Shown piece after piece: positions 28,709 through 36,231 of a stretch of 64,000 nt of DNA. The DNA lies in NCBI RefSeq assembly GCF_946885955.1, contig NZ_CAMPHI010000006.1, positions 93,871 through 157,870 of the forward strand, given 5' to 3'. The stretch is from an uncultured Pseudomonas sp. (GTDB lineage: Bacteria > Pseudomonadota > Gammaproteobacteria > Pseudomonadales > Pseudomonadaceae). Within the stretch, counting starts at the first letter, position 1; every line of letters begins with the position of its first letter. The notes below the pieces were generated by a model that did no database searches, was not told where the DNA came from, and saw only the letters and a list, made by a program, of their open reading frames with translations. The position numbers were made by a program, and so were the translations under genes.

Positions 28709-28959
28709 CATACAGTTGGTATGACTGCCTTCTTTTAGACGGAACGTTGAGTGTAATAATGCGATTTTGGCCGCGTACTATTGGCGAGTTTTTCGCTAGG
28801 ATGCAGCAGGCTTCCGATCTCAATCTCTGTTTGGCCGCAAATCTGGTGGGGTGTTCCGTCCGTCATAGGTGAAAATAGAGATAGCTGTTGATTGATGGGC
28901 GAGCCGCGCGAAAGGCCAAGTAGGTTCAGTCGGTAATCACCTCTATGGAAGGATCAGAT

Positions 28960-30186
28960 ATGTTGAATTACGGCCCTCAAAGCGCTCTGAAATTAACCGA
29001 TGAGCTGGAAGAGGAAATATTCAAGATCATAGCCGCGGATGATGCCGAAAAGTTCAATTTACTTCTTGAGCAAGGACTTTCTTTGGGTCATCGATTTAGC
29101 GGTTCATGGATTGGAGATCTTCTGAGCAATGACCCTGAAATTATCAATTTTTATCACTGGACAGTTCCACAAGTTATCGTATTAAAAAATGCTTTGAAGA
29201 TTGCCGGCAACGTATTTTCACTACACGTGCAGGCACTCTTCCCCTATAAAGCTCCTATAGCCGAGGCCGCCTTATTGGGAAAGGCTGACATGATCCGCAT
29301 TATGATCAGCAAAGGTTTTGATCCTGACAAGAAGCGTCATACCGAACCACCGCTATTAATCGCAGTTATCAGTGGTAATTACGAATGCTGCGAAGCGCTC
29401 GTCGGGTCCGGGTTGTGCAATCCCTACGTAAAAGATCGATACGGCAGGGTAGGAAAAGATGATCGCCCGCTCGGTGAAGCCGCGAGGCAAGGACGAATGG
29501 ATATTGTCAAACTCATCGTAGAGTTTAAAAAAGACAAAAAAACGCTGGTTCGCGCAGCAGTTCTGGCTGCAGAAAATGGTCATGAAGAAATTGCACTGTA
29601 TTTACTAGATAACCTGGACGCAGGCAGGAAGAAAGGTAGTAGCCAAGAGTATCCTTACCATATGGCTATACCCGCTGTTAAACACCGAATGATTAGTGTG
29701 ATTGAGAGACTATTGCGGGTTGAGCCACGCATACTTGATCTGGTTGACAATAATCGGACTATGTTGTCTACCGCATGCGAGCATAATCATATTGACTTGG
29801 TAGAGTATTTCGTTGGTTTGGGGGCAGATGTGCATGCCACCGATTCACCGAAATATATTGTTTACTCTGGGAAGGGCTTTGCATCCTGCGCAGCAGAAGA
29901 ACTTTTCGAGGCTTGTTATCAGCCGCCTCCGGGCGCAGGCGACATGAGAATATCCCTGCCCTTATATAGCCAGACACCTAGCAGCCCGCTGGCCGAGGCG
30001 GCGGCGAATGGACATCTCGAGATTGTAAAGATGCTGGTAGAGTGGGGAGTAAATATTGACACAGCGTATATTAAGTCTCCCAAGTATGGCATGGATAGGA
30101 AGCTGACATACGGTGCTCCGGCCATTGATCTTGCAAGGGCTTATGGCCACGGAGCTGTTGTTGAGTATCTGTCGGCAGTATCTTAA
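28960..30186 (+). CDS. Ankyrin-repeat protein
   Basis: The 408-residue protein has about six or seven ankyrin repeats. The clearest are APIAEAALLGKADMIRIMIS, RPLGEAARQGRMDIVKLIVE, TMLSTACEHNHIDLVEYFVG and SPLAEAAANGHLEIVKMLVE. No secretion signal or membrane helix is seen, so it should be a cytosolic binding protein. The ATG at 28960 has GGAAGGA six bases upstream, better than the ATG five codons earlier. Base composition is clearly more AT-rich than the flanking core genes, a sign of transfer. The partner is unknown. Confidence 0.85.
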   Translation: MLNYGPQSALKLTDELEEEIFKIIAADDAEKFNLLLEQGLSLGHRFSGSWIGDLLSNDPEIINFYHWTVPQVIVLKNALKIAGNVFSLHVQALFPYKAPIAEAALLGKADMIRIMISKGFDPDKKRHTEPPLLIAVISGNYECCEALVGSGLCNPYVKDRYGRVGKDDRPLGEAARQGRMDIVKLIVEFKKDKKTLVRAAVLAAENGHEEIALYLLDNLDAGRKKGSSQEYPYHMAIPAVKHRMISVIERLLRVEPRILDLVDNNRTMLSTACEHNHIDLVEYFVGLGADVHATDSPKYIVYSGKGFASCAAEELFEACYQPPPGAGDMRISLPLYSQTPSSPLAEAAANGHLEIVKMLVEWGVNIDTAYIKSPKYGMDRKLTYGAPAIDLARAYGHGAVVEYLSAVS

Positions 30187-30344
30187 GAAGGTTCCGGTAA
30201 GAATGGGCGGGACAGATTTATTTCTCCCAATCTAAATATTCGCTCCTAGCCGATTATTGCCCTGCACAAGGGGCTGTTACTGTCGAAATGCCGCGCTCAC
30301 CGACGTTCAAGCTGTCGATACTTTGACTATAAGGAACACATGAT

Positions 30345-31463
30345 ATGGCTGTTGGTATTCCCGCAAAAAAAGCGACCTTCCGCTTTGCGCAAAAATTCAA
30401 CGGCGTGGTTTCAGTGGCTTTGGGCAGTGACCGACTCTATGTTCTGTACAGCTCCGATGAGGGAGCAGGTAAGCGTTTTTTCAAAGACTTCGACTTGATC
30501 CATTACGATGGAGTCGAAAGCAATGTGCCGAGCTATCTGAATCGCGAAGCCGAAGCCCGTTGGCGTCCCATGTTTTTTGAGGGCGATCTGCTTTACGTAT
30601 ACGGCGACGAGCCGGAGCTGATTGATGTCAGCCAATGGCAATCGAAATACAACGAGTACCAGGGCCGGGCCAATCCAAATTGGGCGCTCGACGGCCGCTT
30701 CGCCTACGACGGTACGCGGATCTACCGGGCTTTTGGATGGAACGATTACACCAAAGGCCTGGATATCGTCGAGAGCAACAAGGTCGTGGATAACGCCGAT
30801 ATCGACATCCAATATTTTATGCCTTCTAGTGACTCTCTAATTTATGGCGTGCGCCTTTCAACTCCTACGTTTTGCGTGTACTCACTCAGCGAAAAAACGG
30901 TGAAGCTTGAAGTGCCTCTGCAGCAGTTCGAGTTTGCCAATGGTGAGCCCAAGGCTGCGGTCTCGCGGGTGGGTGATAGACTCTACGTGCTGGCGGGCAA
31001 CCATGTGCTGGTCATCGACCTGAACACGTTCACGGTGGCGGCCGATTTTCCTTATTTCAATAGCGATTTTATGCAGGCCCTGCTGGCTGGCTTGAAGTAC
31101 AGAAACCTCGCTTTTCCACAGTTTATAAGTGCCTCACGCGAAACTCTGGTACTGAGCAATACCGGCAGCATCGGTTATGTTGTGTGCTTGTCGACTAACG
31201 GCGGGCAGGTGCTATGGGCACGTAAAAGTAATTGGGAAATGTGTGCTGCCGATACGGATGGCGACCTTGTGTTCGGCCTTGAGGAGCGCCGACCTCGTGC
31301 CTGGGATAAATACACCGGTGAAGAAGTATGGCAGGCCTCAGCAGGAACCATTGCTAGCAACATCGATGTAAAAGGCAAGTGGTTAGTATTTCATCAGCCG
31401 GCAGGCGATATCCAATGCTTCACATGGAAAAAGCCCTATGTGTCAGCTCATCGCCCGAGCTAA
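30345..31463 (+). CDS. Beta-propeller-like (PQQ/quinoprotein-fold) protein
   Basis: The 372-residue protein, without a signal peptide, shows repeated beta-strand blades. Examples are RVGDRLYVLAGNHVLVIDLNTF, GYVVCLSTNGGQVLWARKSN and GLEERRPRAWDKYTGEEVWQAS. The last two resemble PQQ-type blades but lack a catalytic domain. It is probably a cytosolic protein-binding propeller. It lies 158 bases after the ankyrin gene, in the same direction, and completes a trio of repeat proteins. It does not resemble a type VI immunity gene that I can name, and no VgrG, PAAR or toxin gene is nearby. Confidence 0.75.
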   Translation: MAVGIPAKKATFRFAQKFNGVVSVALGSDRLYVLYSSDEGAGKRFFKDFDLIHYDGVESNVPSYLNREAEARWRPMFFEGDLLYVYGDEPELIDVSQWQSKYNEYQGRANPNWALDGRFAYDGTRIYRAFGWNDYTKGLDIVESNKVVDNADIDIQYFMPSSDSLIYGVRLSTPTFCVYSLSEKTVKLEVPLQQFEFANGEPKAAVSRVGDRLYVLAGNHVLVIDLNTFTVAADFPYFNSDFMQALLAGLKYRNLAFPQFISASRETLVLSNTGSIGYVVCLSTNGGQVLWARKSNWEMCAADTDGDLVFGLEERRPRAWDKYTGEEVWQASAGTIASNIDVKGKWLVFHQPAGDIQCFTWKKPYVSAHRPS

Positions 31464-31574
31464 CAGATGACCGACGTGGCCTCTTCTTTGTTGAACTCGC
31501 TAACAAAGGTTGCACAAGCAAAGGAGTGCGACCTGCTTGCTTAGGTCTTTTGGCACGAAAAGGAGTTAGGGAAG

Positions 31575-31780
31575 GTCTGCTATTGGCCGATTCTGTTGAA
31601 AAAGTAGGTTTATGAGAGAGCTGCTTTTCAGTAGCTCAGAAATCGCCCGATTTCGGCGTTGCTACGTAAAAAACAAGACAGCTCCGTCTTCTGAACGAAC
31701 CAGATTTCAACGTCGCTAACGCTCTTTCAGGAGCAAAAAACGCGACAGGACTTTTTCAACAGAATCGGCCAAAAGCGGAC
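31575..31780. mobile_element. MITE-like element with 31-bp inverted ends
   Basis: The left end starts GTCTGCTATTGGCC and the right end complements GTCCGCTTTTGGCC. Both continue CGATTCTGTTGAAAAAGT, so 29 of 31 bases match. There is no coding capacity in the 206 bases. It occupies most of the 355-base gap between the convergent propeller and caspase genes and belongs to the same family as 28610-28708 and 34566-34622. Confidence 0.75.
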
Positions 31781-31818
31781 GGTCAGACAATTGCTCTATC
31801 CACGATTGCTCTAGCCGC

Positions 31819-32805
31819 TCAAATGAGCCCTTTTTCTGCTAGTTGGCGATAGTGTTCGCCGAGGGCGGTGAGACGAATGACTTTACTCTCCATGGCTGCA
31901 TGCCACATATGCGGAGCGCCCTCAGGTACTACAAGCCCAACACGGTTGTACTTCTGGAGAATTTTGAAGACCGCATTGTGATTAGGATCGGGGGCAGGGA
32001 TGCCTTCCGGATTCTTTGCCCAAGATTCGTGACGCTCAGGCTCGTAGGAAGGGTCTAGTTGGAACTGGAAGCCGGGGTTTGGGAAAAACTCTGAGACTCG
32101 GCGAAGCTCAGCAAGCTCTAAAGGGGGCTGTACCTTCCGCAATGAGACGAAGCGCTTAACGTTAGTTTTAAACACCGGCCGCTGCGCCCATGGTCCAAGC
32201 GATTGATCTACATGTGCATAGACACCACCTGGCGTCACATCTCCAACTAAGTTTGCGGCAGCACCTCCGAGAGCATCGACTAGCAAACAGGTGAAGACGC
32301 CGGCGCCGTTTTCCTCTGTTGCGTATTGTTCCGCCGTTGAAGCGGTGAGAATCGTCACCCCATCGCTGATCTCCGCCACGTGCTGCTGCAGCGCACTGCC
32401 TCCTGCGACACCACTGTGGCAGCTATCGAGAATAACTACCCGGTTTTGGATTCTCGATTGATTGGCCATCGTCATGATTTCAGCCAATGAAACGCCGTCA
32501 TGTCCCGTTTTCACATCCGAAGAGCAAAGGTAGCCACCAGTTGCCTCAATGTGACCATGCCCAGCAAAATAGAGGAGCGAAATCTCACCGTCACCAGAGA
32601 AGAGTTCTTCGATAGCTTGGCGAAGCTCATCTCGTGGAACCGAATCACTTGGGCCAGTGGCAGTTAAATGCTTCACGCCGAAGTTCACTGAGCCATCGGC
32701 ATGGCGGTCAAGCATGGCTTTAACCGCGAACGAGTCGTTCACGCACCCATAAAGTGGCGAGACGCTGGCGTAATGGTCGATGCCGACAACGAGTGCTTTA
32801 CGCAT
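31819..32805 (-). CDS. Caspase-like protease, probable effector of a type IV Thoeris-like system
   Basis: The 328-residue protein has a C14-type p20 domain from residue 1 to about 200. It shows the N-terminal strand [12 protein letters not shown], catalytic His83 in FAGHGH and catalytic Cys129 in ILDSCHSG. The last 90 residues may be a winged-helix-like domain. There is no signal peptide. Its start overlaps the TIR gene stop as ATGA. In the described type IV Thoeris system a TIR-made N7-cADPR activates such a protease, which degrades proteins and halts phage growth; that role here is inferred from gene pairing and intact catalytic residues. Confidence 0.9.
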   Translation of the reverse strand: MRKALVVGIDHYASVSPLYGCVNDSFAVKAMLDRHADGSVNFGVKHLTATGPSDSVPRDELRQAIEELFSGDGEISLLYFAGHGHIEATGGYLCSSDVKTGHDGVSLAEIMTMANQSRIQNRVVILDSCHSGVAGGSALQQHVAEISDGVTILTASTAEQYATEENGAGVFTCLLVDALGGAAANLVGDVTPGGVYAHVDQSLGPWAQRPVFKTNVKRFVSLRKVQPPLELAELRRVSEFFPNPGFQFQLDPSYEPERHESWAKNPEGIPAPDPNHNAVFKILQKYNRVGLVVPEGAPHMWHAAMESKVIRLTALGEHYRQLAEKGLI

Positions 32806-33176
32806 CAGAGGTCGTCGATCCAAGCGGCAATGTTGTCCCAAGTCCAAAGCATCGTATTTACACCGGCGAGATCGATACGATCCTCCTTATAGGCCCAAAT
32901 GCCGCGGATCTTCTTTTTCTCCTCCTTAGCGCATTGGATCTCCCACTTCTGCCCACTGGAGTTGAGAGAGTTCTTGCTGACAATTACCAAGACGCCATCA
33001 GACCGGAGAATCCGCGTCCGCACCTTCTTCTTCCACTCGTCGTCGTAGGCCTCTTTGACGGACATATCAACGTACTCAAACGGCGACTCTGTATGCAAAG
33101 ACTGTCCCTTGATCATATCCCGGATGCGTGCGTCCTCAATTGCGAAGGCAACGAATACAACTTTCTTATCGGCCAT
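32805..33176 (-). CDS. ThsB-like TIR-domain protein
   Basis: The 123-residue single-domain protein is of the ThsB/DUF1863 TIR-like type. The first strand is [19 protein letters not shown], followed by [47 protein letters not shown] holds the likely catalytic Glu79 after Trp78, and RGIWAY comes next. TIR proteins of Thoeris systems sense phage and convert NAD+ into a cyclic ADP-ribose signal. An AAGGAG lies six bases before the ATG, a strong site. It is directly coupled to the caspase gene and follows four small genes after 77 bases. Confidence 0.88.
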   Translation of the reverse strand: MADKKVVFVAFAIEDARIRDMIKGQSLHTESPFEYVDMSVKEAYDDEWKKKVRTRILRSDGVLVIVSKNSLNSSGQKWEIQCAKEEKKKIRGIWAYKEDRIDLAGVNTMLWTWDNIAAWIDDL

Positions 33177-33253
33177 GAAACACTCCTTTGGTTAAGGCAC
33201 ACGATCAAGCTATGCGACAGACAAGTACGTAAGCAGGTACTGCTCTCAAATGC

Positions 33254-33370
33254 TCATTTCTTAGGCGGTGGAGGTGGAGCTTTCGGCGGCGCTGCTGGCC
33301 TTTGGCTTGTCGTCTCCTTACTCACCCCATTTTGAACATGGGAGCTTTTGCCATCTAACTTTTCTGACAT
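33254..33370 (-). CDS. Small protein 4 with polyproline tail (38 aa)
   Basis: This short gene begins MSEKLDGKSSHVQNG and ends RPAAPPKAPPPPPKK, including five consecutive prolines. AAGGTG lies seven bases before the ATG and overlaps the stop of the preceding small gene; only six bases separate them. The tail shares PPKAP and PxxPxK with the three small genes upstream. It has no membrane segment. No family is known to me. It is the last of four before the TIR gene, so a role tied to the TIR-caspase system or to the DUF6338 protein is inferred from position only. Confidence 0.75.
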   Translation of the reverse strand: MSEKLDGKSSHVQNGVSKETTSQRPAAPPKAPPPPPKK

Positions 33371-33376
33371 TCACAG

Positions 33377-33499
33377 TCACCTTTTAGGAGCGGGAGGAGG
33401 AGCAGAAGGCGGTATGGGAGGCTTGGAGCCTACGGCCATGCTACCCAGGCTAACCCTATCGTAAGTAGGGACGCCATGCTTTCCTGATTTATCACTCAC
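33377..33499 (-). CDS. Small protein 3 with proline-rich tail (40 aa)
   Basis: It begins at a GTG (MSDKSGKHGVPTYDRV) with GAGGT seven bases upstream and ends SKPPIPPSAPPPAPKR. The MS-x-K start resembles small proteins 1 and 4. The tail contains PPSAP and PxxPxR, matching the array's pattern. The reading frame is open over all 40 codons. The 11-base gap to small gene 2 and the six-base gap to small gene 4 imply one polycistronic message. Function unknown. Confidence 0.72.
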   Translation of the reverse strand: MSDKSGKHGVPTYDRVSLGSMAVGSKPPIPPSAPPPAPKR

Positions 33500-33510
33500 A
33501 ACCGTTACCT

Positions 33511-33639
33511 CTATCCACGTGGTGGTGCGGGCGGTGCTTTCGGTGGGATTGCAGGGCGTTGATTGGCCGGAGGCTGCTGGGGACGACTGCCGCCACTAGG
33601 GCTTCGCGGAGGCGGCGATATGCCTCTTTCCTCATACAT
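33511..33639 (-). CDS. Small protein 2 with proline-rich tail (42 aa)
   Basis: It begins MYEERGISPPPRSPSG and ends NQRPAIPPKAPPAPPRG. Nearly the whole protein is Pro/Gly/Ser/Arg-rich and so probably disordered. GAGG lies seven bases before the ATG. The tail shares RPA-x-PPKAP with small protein 4 and PxxPxR with the others. It starts nine bases after small gene 1. Function unknown; similarity among the four suggests tandem duplication with divergence of the N-termini. Confidence 0.72.
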   Translation of the reverse strand: MYEERGISPPPRSPSGGSRPQQPPANQRPAIPPKAPPAPPRG

Positions 33640-33648
33640 GACCGAACC

Positions 33649-33789
33649 TCATTTGCTAGGAGCTTTAGGTGGTGCGGGTGGCGGAACGGCTGGACGAATA
33701 TTCGAAGGCGCAGGAGGACTCACATTTGCCCCTTCGTTTTTCGGACGGTGCCCAACCAGACGTCCGCTCTGACTGCCCTCTTTTGACAC
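33649..33789 (-). CDS. Small protein 1 with proline-rich tail (46 aa)
   Basis: It begins at a GTG (MSKEGSQSGRLVGHRPKNEG) with a perfect AGGAGG six bases upstream, the strongest ribosome binding site in the array. It ends RPAVPPPAPPKAPSK. Ten bases separate it from the DUF6338 stop. The N-terminal half is polar and charged and the C-terminal half Pro-rich, with PPKAP and PxxPxK. A plus-strand reading frame over the same bases is Gly-rich, the mirror of these proline codons, and is not a better candidate. Confidence 0.75.
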   Translation of the reverse strand: MSKEGSQSGRLVGHRPKNEGANVSPPAPSNIRPAVPPPAPPKAPSK

Positions 33790-33799
33790 GTGGCACCTC

Positions 33800-34390
33800 C
33801 TATGGAAGAAACTCGACTAAATAAACATCAGCATTAGCTATTAAGTAACTCTCAATACCCGGCATCTCCACCCACTCATTGTTCTCGTCCATCCAGCATG
33901 GATAGGTAATAAGGAAATGGCCGTCTTTTGGATCGGTCGGCCAAACAGCGGGGTACCCGAAAAGGCGTCTACCATCAAGCAGTGTTAGCACCACTGACCT
34001 TCCTTCACGCTTACGGAAGGCATATATCCATTCTGGATATGATGAGCGAGAGGTAAGGGTTAAGCGTCTGGCAAGCTGGTATAGATAGTCATGATTCGAT
34101 GCGAAAGCAAGCCCCAGCCCAAGCCCTATCGCCAAGGTGATACCCCAGGCGCTCTCTATCTGTGGAGTCCATGGTCCGAGCGAATGCCAGTTGTTGCCGA
34201 CGTACTTCAATACCAGCTCGATTCCCGACACGACCATCGTAATAACACCGGTCCCGACAAGCGCTTGCACTGTTCTCTCGAATTGACCTGGTTTTTTTAC
34301 ATCGGCTAGCCAGTAAAAAATCAGGGTCGTAATGAAGCCTGGGATGAGCATTTGCACCAAAGGGATGATTTTCGTCGTCAAGTCTTCCAT
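33800..34390 (-). CDS. DUF6338-type membrane protein
   Basis: The 196-residue protein has three predicted membrane helices (about 11-29, 43-63 and 82-98). A cytosolic C-terminal domain of about 70 residues (from VVLTLLDGRRLFGYPAVWP to the end) is beta-rich and typical of DUF6338. No activity is established for the family. It is the promoter-proximal gene of the operon with the four small genes and the TIR-caspase pair. A membrane-anchored domain next to PxxP-containing small proteins suggests, without proof, that they bind each other. The ribosome binding site is weak. Confidence 0.8.
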   Translation of the reverse strand: MEDLTTKIIPLVQMLIPGFITTLIFYWLADVKKPGQFERTVQALVGTGVITMVVSGIELVLKYVGNNWHSLGPWTPQIESAWGITLAIGLGLGLAFASNHDYLYQLARRLTLTSRSSYPEWIYAFRKREGRSVVLTLLDGRRLFGYPAVWPTDPKDGHFLITYPCWMDENNEWVEMPGIESYLIANADVYLVEFLP

Positions 34391-34422
34391 TACGGCTCAT
34401 CACATGATGTCACTTGGCTATG

Positions 34423-34428
34423 ACTATA
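34423..34428 (-). promoter_or_regulatory. Possible -10 box of the DUF6338-TIR-caspase operon
   Basis: The minus strand reads TATAGT 32 bases before the DUF6338 ATG. No good -35 sequence stands 16-18 bases upstream, so this is tentative. Apart from this and the repeat at 34566, 34391-34641 is empty. Confidence 0.3.
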
Positions 34429-34565
34429 CCTCTGGCGTTACCGCGATGCATCTACTGAGTCATCGGATGCCAACTCATGGCCTGTTGTATGTGTATCGGA
34501 GTCGCCCGCCGCGTTCCTAGAGACCCTCAAGCCAGCAAAGAGGTCAGCTGAGTCACCGTGAATCA

Positions 34566-34622
34566 GTCCGCTATTGGCCGACTCCAGCCTGTCGTGACAG
34601 GCGACTCCCGGCCAGAAGCGGA
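34566..34622. repeat. Short inverted repeat, GTCCGCT-TTGGCC family
   Basis: GTCCGCTATTGGCC and GGCCAGAAGCGGA flank the palindrome CCTGTCGTGACAGG. It marks the right edge of the TIR-caspase operon's upstream region and shares ends with the elements at 28610 and 31575. Confidence 0.65.
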
Positions 34623-34641
34623 TATGCCCATGTGCCGTTGC

Positions 34642-35133
34642 TCAGAACTCCAGAATCATCTCATGCCAAGCCATGCCGCCATGGTCGGAAGTCGAAGGCT
34701 TCATATAACCGTAGCCCATGCGCTTGTAGAGCTCGACGTGGCGCTCCTTGCACATCAGGTGGATGGTCTTCTTGCTCATCGCCTGCATGCGTTCGATGAA
34801 GGTGCGCATCATTAGCGAGGCATAGCCCTTGCCTTGGTGCTCGGGGGCTATCACCACCGACATGATGACCACGTTCGGCGCCTCGGCATCATGGCCGACC
34901 AGCTCCTTGAACTCCTCATCGGACATGACCACCTGGTGCGCACAGCCACTATTGATGAAGCCAATGACCTGACCCTCTAGTTCCATGATCAGAAAACCCT
35001 GTGGGTACTGCTCGATACGAGTGGCGATCTTCTCTCGGGTAGCTGCTTCATCCCCCTCGTAAGCCGATATCTCAATCTCATAGCAGCGGGAGGTGTCTGC
35101 CGGCATGGCGGTGCGAAAAGTGGGTGTGCTCAT
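34642..35133 (-). CDS. GNAT family N-acetyltransferase
   Basis: The 163-residue acetyltransferase has the acetyl-CoA binding motif VVIAPEHQGKGYASLMMRTF (V/I-x-x-x-x-Q/R-x-x-G-x-G/A) and the C-terminal YKRMGYGYMKPS. It resembles arylalkylamine-type GNATs; the acceptor is unknown. AGGAA lies eight bases before the ATG. It is divergent from a LysR regulator with a palindrome in the 98-base gap, so it is the probable target of that regulator. Confidence 0.88.
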   Translation of the reverse strand: MSTPTFRTAMPADTSRCYEIEISAYEGDEAATREKIATRIEQYPQGFLIMELEGQVIGFINSGCAHQVVMSDEEFKELVGHDAEAPNVVIMSVVIAPEHQGKGYASLMMRTFIERMQAMSKKTIHLMCKERHVELYKRMGYGYMKPSTSDHGGMAWHEMILEF

Positions 35134-35200
35134 GTTGCTGTTCCTGGCCGCCGTACGGGCTCGATAAGGGATTCGAGACAGAATGGTAGAGAAGTCGCAA

Positions 35201-35217
35201 AATGCATGTGCTGCATT
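35201..35217. promoter_or_regulatory. Candidate LysR-type operator
   Basis: AATGCA-N5-TGCATT is a perfect 17-base palindrome containing T-N11-A, in the gap between the GNAT gene and the LysR gene and 15 bases before the LysR start. The position suits autoregulation and control of the divergent gene. Confidence 0.5.
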
Positions 35218-35231
35218 CTTTTCAGTAGGCC

Positions 35232-36158
35232 ATGAACACTATGCACTCCAACCTGCGTCGTCTCGATCTCAACCTGCTGCTGGTCTTCGATGCCCTGTTC
35301 CGCCACCGCAGCGTGGCGGCGGCGGCCGACGAGCTGGCGATGAGCCCTTCGGCCTGCAGCCATGCCCTATCGCGGATGCGCGAGACATTGGCCGACGAGC
35401 TCTTCGTGCGAGCCGGCAATGCCATGCAGCCCACCGTGCAGGCCGAGCTGATGGCAGGCGGCGTGGCCGACGCGCTGCGCATCCTCGCCGACCGGCTGAG
35501 CAGTGCCGCACCGTTCACCCCTGAGAGCAGCACCCAGACTTTTGTCTTCGCTGCTACCGACTACACCGCCTATGCGTTACTGCCCTCGCTGGTGGCCAGG
35601 CTGGGGCAGGTGGCGCCCCACCTGCGCCTCAAGATAATCCATGCCAGCCACCGCGACTCACTGGATGAACTGCGCGAGGGTCGTATCCACTTTGCCCTGG
35701 GGGTCACGCATGGCCATGCACCGCTTCCGGAGGGCATCAAGGCGCTGGATTACCTGAGCGATGACTACGTGGTGGTTGCTCGCCAGGGACATCCGCGGAT
35801 CGGTACAAGCCTGTCGTTGCAGGCGTACCTCGCCGAACGGCATATCGCCGTGCTGCCCTGGGAGGATGCGAGCAGCGTGATCGACTCGGCGCTGGCCCGA
35901 GTGGGGCTGCAACGGGATGTGGCCGTGCAGTTGCCCAGCGTGATGGCGGCCCCCTTCATCGTCGCCCAGTCAGATTATCTGTTCACGCTACCACGCCTGG
36001 CTGCTTTGCAACTGAGCAATGCCGCTGCGTTGGTGATGCACGCCGTGCCGTTCGAGGCGCCGCGTTATACGCTGCGCATCCTTCATCACGTTCGCCATTC
36101 GAGCACCCCGGGACACCTTTGGATGCGCGAGCAGATGCTGTTGGCCCTGGGTGGCTGA
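35232..36158 (+). CDS. LysR-family transcriptional regulator
   Basis: The 308-residue regulator has an N-terminal winged helix (about 8-67, LRRLDLNLLLVFDALFRHRS and AAAADELAMSPSACSHALSRMRE) and a periplasmic-binding-protein-like effector domain (about 95-300). It is of the NodD/PcpR-like subgroup judging from DLNLLLVFDAL. The inducer is unknown. Its divergence from the GNAT gene and the palindrome between them suggest that gene as a target. Two in-frame ATGs (35232 and 35241) are possible starts. Confidence 0.9.
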   Translation: MNTMHSNLRRLDLNLLLVFDALFRHRSVAAAADELAMSPSACSHALSRMRETLADELFVRAGNAMQPTVQAELMAGGVADALRILADRLSSAAPFTPESSTQTFVFAATDYTAYALLPSLVARLGQVAPHLRLKIIHASHRDSLDELREGRIHFALGVTHGHAPLPEGIKALDYLSDDYVVVARQGHPRIGTSLSLQAYLAERHIAVLPWEDASSVIDSALARVGLQRDVAVQLPSVMAAPFIVAQSDYLFTLPRLAALQLSNAAALVMHAVPFEAPRYTLRILHHVRHSSTPGHLWMREQMLLALGG

Positions 36159-36231
36159 GTCAGTATTCCCCTGGCCACTGCAACCCCCGTTGGAGCCGAA
36201 GAAATCTCGGCCCCTCAGCGAATGCGCTGCC

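Noticed and set aside
33559..33786. Plus-strand Gly/Arg-rich frames opposite the small proline-tailed genes
   Set aside because: They are the complement of proline codons on the minus strand, overlap three frames at once, have poor ribosome binding sites, and run against all neighbouring genes.
25605..34622. tRNA-Pro as attachment site of the accessory island
   Set aside because: No integrase gene is present and I found no repeat of the tRNA 3' end near 34.6 kb or elsewhere in the window.
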